DNA of 64,000 nt from positions 372,001 through 436,000 of the forward strand of contig JACKEL010000001.1 in the NCBI GenBank assembly GCA_020632975.1, read 5' to 3'. This stretch comes from Myxococcales bacterium. Its GTDB lineage: Bacteria; Myxococcota_C; UBA6777. Positions within the stretch are counted from its first letter, which is position 1. Every line of letters starts with the position of its first letter. The notes beneath the pieces are model-generated. The model worked only from the letters and a program-made list of their open reading frames with translations, searched no databases and was not told the DNA's origin. Positions 59,901 through 64,000 of the stretch are shown here, piece after piece. Made by a program: the position numbers and the translations under genes.

Positions 59901-61806
59901 AGGGCTGATCCCCACCATCGACTATCATCTGTATGGTTCGCTCAAGTCGTGGACAGGGGCTCATGGCGTCAAAACCACCTATTCAACGGACGCAAGAGAT
60001 CGCATCACCAAGCTCGAAGTAAACGGCAAAGACAAGGTGTTCTCTTTGGATTACACACTCGATGCTGTCGGGAATATCAAAGAGATGCGCTACACGGACC
60101 CATCCCAAGAGCTGATCGACAAGTACGAATATGATGCGATCTATCGTCTGACAAAAGCTGATCTTTCTAGCGGAAAAGAAACGATTCTTTACCAACAAGA
60201 CAACCTTCACAATGTGCTTTCCAAGACTTCTTCCTTACAAGAAAAAAGCCCGATACACCTAGGAGATTACAGCTACGATCCCCAACGCATCCACCAAGCC
60301 ACCAAAGTCGGAAACCGCGAACTCAAGTACGATGACGCGGGCTACCTCACGACATTGGGCGCACAAACGATGCGCTGGGATCATCTCGGACGCAATGTCG
60401 AAGTACAACAAGACGGAACCACCGTGCAGCGCGCGTGGTACAACAACGGCCCCAAACGCACCATCAAAGAAGAAGGCGGACTACATACCTTTTCTATCCA
60501 CGACGACTTCGAGATCCGCGATGGCATGGGCGTGTCCTCTGTACGGATCGGCAAAGATCGCGCAGTGATGGTACGAAGCACAAAGATCGCAGCCCAGTTT
60601 TTCGATGATATCGGCGGTGACAAAGCTGATGGCGAGATCAACGCTGGCGACGCTTGGCGCTACCACGCAAGCAAAACGGGCTTAGAAAAAGCGACGCTCA
60701 AGCCCCGTCCCATCGACCTTGATTTGACCCGCGACATGTTGCAATCAAGCGTTTCTCGCATGCTCAACGAAGACAAAGAAAGCATACATTATTTGCACGC
60801 GGATCACGTCGGGAATATCCGCGCTGTCACAGATGATCAAGGAAAAGTCTTAGAGCGAAAGCACTATTATCCTTATGGAAAGATCAGACAACAAGAAGGT
60901 GATGCCACAGTTTATGCTTATATGGGTTCCGAATGGGATCGTGCCACCCAGACCTACCGCTTTAAGCTGCGAAGCCTCGAACCCACGATCGGACGGTGGC
61001 TAAGTCCTGACCCAGCCTTCGCCCAGATCAGCGACCACAACGACGAATGGAACAGTTATGGCCTCGTCTCCAACAACCCGATCCGCTTCCGTGAGATCGG
61101 CGGGGCCAACCTTTCAGACACCGTCAGCAATCTACTCCCAGACGACCCCACCGCACAGGGCGTGATATTGGGCGTCGCGGGCCTAGGCATGGCCCTTTAC
61201 AGCGCTTATGGGGTCAACAGCACCCAACAATTCGTCAATACCTCACGCGGCGCAGGTGTGACGGGGTATCGCAACACCAACCATCTGCTGAATGCTGCAT
61301 CACTCGCATCTACGGCCTTGTTGGGCGCCAGCATGACCATGAGTTACATGTACGAAAATGAAGGGGCTGGGAATGTCTTGGGGACACTCAGTTCGGCCTT
61401 TGCGGTGGTCTATGAAGGTGGAAGTCTTTTGATGTTGCGCTCGCAACAAAAGGAACTTGCACAAAGCAAGCGCAGTAGCCGCTCTTTGGAACGTGCATCA
61501 GCCCTACGTGCTGTCACAACTGTCGGATACATCGGCATGGCCATCGCCAAAAACACAGAACTGATGGAAAGCACAGCAGGGATGAGCGTTGGGCTTGGGA
61601 TCTCTGCCGCGCTGTTTGGCCTCTCGATGTACGCGAGTCACCTGACAAAAACAGGGATGAAAGAGATGAGCCTTGGCGGTAACGGAAGCTCCAGCGGCGG
61701 CAAGATCTCCGTTGAATCCTTTGATGCAGGGGTAAAACTGCCTGACGCAGCCAAGCGCCGCATGAGCCGTTCGAAATCCAAAACCAAAATGAAAAAAGGC
61801 AACTGA
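55725..61806 (+). CDS. SpvB-TcdB-RHS protein B (frameshifted once in front part)
   Basis: Second RHS protein, about 2,025 residues. The ATG at 55725 follows TTGGAG by eight bases. Same domain order as A, with a near-identical SpvB/VCBS front. An extra C near 56898 (AATCCCCACAG) splits the gene into two open frames overlapping at 56944-56969. Near 55790-55845 two compensating shifts alter about 18 residues after the signal peptide; repaired sequence would read ADKSGVGPTVLSLPQGP as in A. The C-terminal about 230 residues are unrelated to A, hydrophobic, and end in a basic tail (RRMSRSKSKTKMKKGN). No separate immunity gene is evident downstream. Confidence 0.82.
55800..57955 (+). repeat. 2.1-kb repeat, RHS gene B copy
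   Basis: Partner of 49490-51640. Such an even conserved front with divergent C-termini is typical of RHS/polymorphic-toxin families that swap tips by recombination. Confidence 0.9.
56944..61806 (+). CDS. RHS protein B, piece 2: VCBS, TcdB middle, RHS repeats, core, membrane-like C-terminus
   Basis: Intact frame of 1,620 codons. VCBS repeats lie at residues about 3-130 (MLDYNGDGFTDLVD and relatives), the TcdB middle at about 215-330, RHS/YD repeats at about 560-1270 (TTYTYDTFGRISTT, TYTFDSANLLSKRVDGRG) and the RHS core at about 1280-1392 (YLHADHVGNIRAVTDDQG, YYPYGK, RSLEPTIGRWLSPDPAF, NPIRFREIGG). The usual DPxG processing motif is replaced by EIGG. The remainder has about four hydrophobic segments (VILGVAGLGMALYSAYG, AASLASTALLGASMTMSYMY, VGLGISAALFGLSMYAS) and a KSKTKMKK tail. 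Confidence 0.85.
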   Translation: MQMLDYNGDGFTDLVDAVNKRIYVNKGNTKWEDASENLQSFPVTGTDPNMRFFDYNGDKAIDVISSDGNTTNYWVSDGKGNWKVVPGQTNIGLGFANDRLRLIDINGDGLQDIVHITKNSMRYRKYLGYGEWTDWIDVTVPGLDKYELNINAQFSDINGDGMADMVAFLGNKIVYFVNKNGTEFLAGQELQAFKGVDIPDSTKATVRIADINGNGSRDIVWIDSSGKLTYLELFSKRPNLMTEISNGIGQRINVEYGSSVNFFLRDASCDKTKDAACAGPWQNKMPMAFTVVTKISTWASRSDKPADQAAPTDEERPMIQAIYYHDGFYDGVEKKFRGFRHVETIYDGDDSVQTRKDEIKYDVGDTDPYRHGRLLESLSSDKDGHTYRRTQNEWGDCPVELGGIDGSKLSPPLRYICLKSQDITHIEGETDQSKWRTTRTTMTYDGYGNVSLLTKLGDKDKQGDEQYVKKVFITLKDPNETQAPWVPRAVQQVFRCDAPPDGNDACAETRYYYDGEAFKGLALGEIRKGNLSRLEVRRSKEGDWINVARRQYDTYGNVIAYKGLTESLRTVEWDSVYHRFSVKETAQLEKVKLEASTQWDYALSKVVQSTDYNGHVTTYTYDTFGRISTTGLPSDPTGDPSIRYTYEVKSPISRIVHERKSKAGGTFDRKQIMCFDGLGRQLQMRHQISGDRYLVYTHTEHNRLGQKARLWRVYESDEACSFAAPSDVPVGNMYYDGMGRIVRRVNEDKTESRTVYQPFREVYYDEEDNNSASIYADTPKTKEFDGLGRLIKEIEIPEKGKSITTQFAYTSANAEGKDKITTVTFDNGGQKKHQFDLYGNIVKVIDPDRAETTYTFDSANLLSKRVDGRGIEILYTYDELGRMLSLQEKDQPDTKITYAYDLPQEGFVEATNTKGQISKINYPGGAYLFSYNKNSLASLERHVVLGVSFDFKQEYDNTNKLIKQTMPDGRALSFQRDGSGRLLSVEGLIPTIDYHLYGSLKSWTGAHGVKTTYSTDARDRITKLEVNGKDKVFSLDYTLDAVGNIKEMRYTDPSQELIDKYEYDAIYRLTKADLSSGKETILYQQDNLHNVLSKTSSLQEKSPIHLGDYSYDPQRIHQATKVGNRELKYDDAGYLTTLGAQTMRWDHLGRNVEVQQDGTTVQRAWYNNGPKRTIKEEGGLHTFSIHDDFEIRDGMGVSSVRIGKDRAVMVRSTKIAAQFFDDIGGDKADGEINAGDAWRYHASKTGLEKATLKPRPIDLDLTRDMLQSSVSRMLNEDKESIHYLHADHVGNIRAVTDDQGKVLERKHYYPYGKIRQQEGDATVYAYMGSEWDRATQTYRFKLRSLEPTIGRWLSPDPAFAQISDHNDEWNSYGLVSNNPIRFREIGGANLSDTVSNLLPDDPTAQGVILGVAGLGMALYSAYGVNSTQQFVNTSRGAGVTGYRNTNHLLNAASLASTALLGASMTMSYMYENEGAGNVLGTLSSAFAVVYEGGSLLMLRSQQKELAQSKRSSRSLERASALRAVTTVGYIGMAIAKNTELMESTAGMSVGLGISAALFGLSMYASHLTKTGMKEMSLGGNGSSSGGKISVESFDAGVKLPDAAKRRMSRSKSKTKMKKGN

Positions 61807-61979
61807 GCGTCTTCTAGCCCCTCTGCACCTCCCCAATCGCCTTTCTCCCTACGCTGACAAACTTGACCCATCCCACGGGCTTTGCTACTTTGAGCACCCC
61901 TCTGGATAAATTACATCCTTAGAGGAAAACATCTGTAAGGCATAGACTTCTTTGTTTTTTGTGCAGAAGGATCTTCATC

Positions 61980-62576
61980 ATGTCCGAGGGTAACAAGGCC
62001 CAAAAGAAAAAAGCGCAGTTGCGAGAAGCTGCGTACAGATGCTTCCAAAAGTCGGGTTATTACGAAACCACAGTGGATGATATCTGTAACAAGGCCCAAT
62101 GTTCCAAGGGTAGCTTTTACTATCATTATGCCTCGAAACAAGAGGTCTTTATCGATATCCTCCAAGTCTGGGCGCGCGAAGTCATCTCTGAGATGCTCAA
62201 GCGCTTCGAAGACGCCCTCGCCAACGAAACCCCCATGTCAGCCGTGACCCAAGCCATCCAAGACGAAGTTCGACGTGGACGCGCTTTGGTACCACTTTGG
62301 CTTGAGTTTACTGTCCACGCACACCGCGATGAGCTGGTGCGCAACGCCCTTTCCAAGTTCTTTCGACGCGCACGCAATGCGATCTCTGAGATGCTTGAAC
62401 CCCTCACCCGCGAGCGTTTTAGCGAAGAAGAAAGCGAAGGCATCGCTACGGGGATCTTTGGTATCTACACAGGTCTGTTGATGCAAGAACTCGCAGATCC
62501 TGGAAGCGTCGATGCAAGCGAGGCTGTCGCGCAGATCATGAGCGTGATGGGACGTCTCCTTGGCCCTATGGCTTAG
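61980..62576 (+). CDS. TetR/AcrR family transcriptional regulator
   Basis: Repressor of 198 residues. The HTH region is LREAAYRCFQKSGYYETTVD followed by DICNKAQCSKGSFYYHYASK, the classical TetR signature. A helical ligand domain follows (ARVL-like LVPLWLEFTVHAHRDELVRN). The start is the ATG at 61980 with GAAGGA about nine bases upstream. It lies 346 bp upstream of the FAS-I-type gene in the same direction. A perfect palindrome in that gap suggests it controls the synthase, in the way FasR/FadR-type regulators control lipid genes; this is inferred. Confidence 0.9.
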   Translation: MSEGNKAQKKKAQLREAAYRCFQKSGYYETTVDDICNKAQCSKGSFYYHYASKQEVFIDILQVWAREVISEMLKRFEDALANETPMSAVTQAIQDEVRRGRALVPLWLEFTVHAHRDELVRNALSKFFRRARNAISEMLEPLTRERFSEEESEGIATGIFGIYTGLLMQELADPGSVDASEAVAQIMSVMGRLLGPMA

Positions 62577-62922
62577 GACATCCGAGAGACCTTCCCAACC
62601 AAGACCTCACACTCAAACCCATCCCCACACTCCACCCCAAAGACGGCCTCCAAGTGCGCTTTTTCCGAAGGGACTGACTCACCAGTCTAACATCTGTAAA
62701 GAAACACTTTTCCCCCCACCACAAAGATTTCATAGACACGCCTTCCCCTCGATAGCCTCCCGTCCTTCATAAAGATTTCATACATACACCTGTTGTCGTA
62801 ACAATCCATCCTTTGTTTTCCTATTGACTTCTTTTTCAATCTCAAGTAACGCCGAATCCTCAGTTTTTGTTTTTAGACCGACGAGTCGGTTTTATTCTTA
62901 TGTCAAGAAGAAGAGGAAAGCG
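62577..62922. other. intergenic region upstream of FAS-I gene
   Basis: 346 bp with no gene. The 5' half is C-rich and unremarkable. The 3' half is AT-rich and contains a TTGACT (-35-like) at 62824 and the TetR-type palindrome at 62877, so it is the likely promoter of the downstream synthase. Confidence 0.6.
62877..62890. promoter_or_regulatory. perfect palindrome ACCGACGAGTCGGT, likely TetR-family operator
   Basis: Perfect 6-bp arms with a GA centre, flanked by TAG and TTTTA. It lies 33 bp upstream of the ATG at 62923 and about 50 bp downstream of a TTGACT box, a position where bound repressor would block transcription. The neighbouring TetR protein is the natural candidate. Confidence 0.65.
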
Positions 62923-64000
62923 ATGCGAAGAGTTGAAGAGCGCAAAAACGGCACAAGCAAAGCTGCTTTGATGTCCTCGGTCGAGGTTCATGGAGAAGAC
63001 CAAGTCTCCCGCAATGGAGGAGACTTAGCGATGTTGGATGGCAGGGGCTCTCAACAAGAACTCCACTACGCAAGCGGCCAACTTCCAGCGATGCGTTCGC
63101 TGCTTTCGCGCTTGGTTTGCGGAGAAACACAAGCAGCGCTTTCTTTTGCAGGGCAAGGCTACTACGACCTTGATCATGTGGCGTCTTTGATGGGTGACTT
63201 TCGGGTGGTGCGAGAGCTTTTGGAGGCGGCTTCATCGCACCTTCAGGGCTTGGTCTGTACTCCAGAGGCCCGTTGGAGCGGCTGTTATGCAGATGGTTTC
63301 GACCTGATCTCTTGGCTCCAAGACAAATCGACTCGTCCGTCTGCGCATATCTTGCGCGGGGGTTGTTACTCGCAGCCTTTGATCTTGATCCAACAAGTCG
63401 TGTTGTACTGTGCTTTGTATGAAGAAGGTCTGCGCGAAGCCTTTTCCAACGATGCGATCCCCGTGATCTTTGGTCACTCGCAAGGTTTGCAGACAGCTTT
63501 GTTGATCGCGGAAAGTCCCGAAGGAGAGGTCCAAACCGAGCGTTTTCTTCAGTATGTGGAGTACGCTTTTTGGCAAGGCTTGGCGATGGAACAGGGCTAC
63601 ACGATCACACCCGAGATGTCCGCAGAAGGCGCCTCTCCCATGGCTGCGATCTCGGGTCCATCTTTGGCAGCCCTCGAACAAGTGTTGAAGCAATTTAACA
63701 AGGCTTTGCCAGAACAAGCCCAAGTGGACATCTCGCTTTACAACACACGCAACCGCCATGTTGTCAGCGGACACCCCGCTGTGTTGGCGACTTTGCGTAA
63801 AGCGATGGATGGCCAAGCTGAGAAAGAAGCGGCACGCAAAAAGGCGGGACGTTTTGGCGGCCAGCCCCTTCAGTTTACGTGGGAGTACTTGGAAGTCAGT
63901 GGGCCTTTCCACTCGCGTTATATGCGTCGTGGCTACGAGCGCATGTGCGAAAAAGTCCAAGAGATGGGCTTCGACTTCTCACAAAGCCAGTTCCACATGG
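62923..64000 (+). CDS. type I fatty acid synthase, N-terminal acyltransferase domain (partial)
   Basis: The frame is open from the ATG at 62923 (GAGGA five bases upstream) to the window edge, 359 codons without stop. After about 60 polar residues comes an acyltransferase domain of the fungal/CMN FAS-I kind: LSFAGQGYYDL (the FGGQG equivalent), the nucleophile elbow VIFGHSQGLQTALL, ISLYNTRNRHVVSGHPAVL (compare LSIRNGRRAVVITG in mycobacterial Fas) and EVSGPFHSRYM with the catalytic His. It would load acetyl or other acyl groups onto the ACP of a giant multidomain synthase. A polyketide-like synthase using the same domain is the alternative. The remainder lies outside the window. Confidence 0.85.
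   Translation, partial: MRRVEERKNGTSKAALMSSVEVHGEDQVSRNGGDLAMLDGRGSQQELHYASGQLPAMRSLLSRLVCGETQAALSFAGQGYYDLDHVASLMGDFRVVRELLEAASSHLQGLVCTPEARWSGCYADGFDLISWLQDKSTRPSAHILRGGCYSQPLILIQQVVLYCALYEEGLREAFSNDAIPVIFGHSQGLQTALLIAESPEGEVQTERFLQYVEYAFWQGLAMEQGYTITPEMSAEGASPMAAISGPSLAALEQVLKQFNKALPEQAQVDISLYNTRNRHVVSGHPAVLATLRKAMDGQAEKEAARKKAGRFGGQPLQFTWEYLEVSGPFHSRYMRRGYERMCEKVQEMGFDFSQSQFHM

Noticed and set aside
61927..62701. ACATCTGTAA occurring on both sides of the downstream tetR gene
   Set aside because: Only ten bases, not palindromic, and a much better operator candidate exists at 62877.

Overview
The window looks like the chromosome of a Gram-negative, probably Myxococcota-like (deltaproteobacterial) bacterium. 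The reasons are a very high density of Cys-rich lipoproteins, MopE-type metal-binding repeats, SBBP beta-propellers, SpvB/TcdB/RHS proteins and the start of a type I fatty acid synthase, all at moderate GC. This assignment is inference from gene content; there is no rRNA in the window. I found no tRNA, rRNA, CRISPR array or insertion sequence.

Layout. 166-1245 is a Cys-rich repeat lipoprotein. 1295-4641 (minus strand) is a lysR-tetR-TPP-enzyme cluster. 4863-5228 is a darcynin-family protein. 5581-7215 (minus) is an araC-SDR pair. 7413-8582 is dapD, followed by a four-helix membrane protein. 9228-13474 (minus) is an arsenic cluster: arsR, acr3, an arsC-glyoxalase fusion, and a Na/Pi cotransporter just downstream. 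13650-14943 (minus) holds a sterol-desaturase-like enzyme and a small secreted protein. 15260-16525 is an EF-hand/lysozyme-like protein. A gene-free stretch of about 1.1 kb follows.

17671-61806 is the striking part: about 44 kb in which every gene is on the plus strand and nearly every product carries a signal peptide or lipobox. In order it holds a small lipoprotein, three tandem paralogous lipoproteins of about 1,950 residues (A1, A2, A3) joined by TGATG overlaps, a MopE-like lipoprotein, two paralogous giant lipoproteins (14-unit Cys array, three C1q-like domains, SBBP propeller), and two tandem SpvB-TcdB-RHS proteins. The RHS pair has a near-identical front half and unrelated multi-helix C-terminal domains. 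The combination of SpvB/TcdB/RHS proteins with large coiled-coil lipoproteins suggests a surface-anchored, Tc-toxin-like or contact-dependent system. That function is inference.

The last segment is a TetR regulator (61980-62576), a perfect TetR-type palindrome, and the 5' end of a FAS-I-type gene that runs off the window.

Quality caveat. Many single-base insertions and deletions break genes between about 22.8 and 41.0 kb, with a few more at 50-57 kb. Reading across frames restores protein that aligns to the intact paralogs, and many differences sit in homopolymers. Consensus error in repetitive sequence is therefore at least as likely as real gene decay. Broken genes are given as one full span plus their readable pieces.
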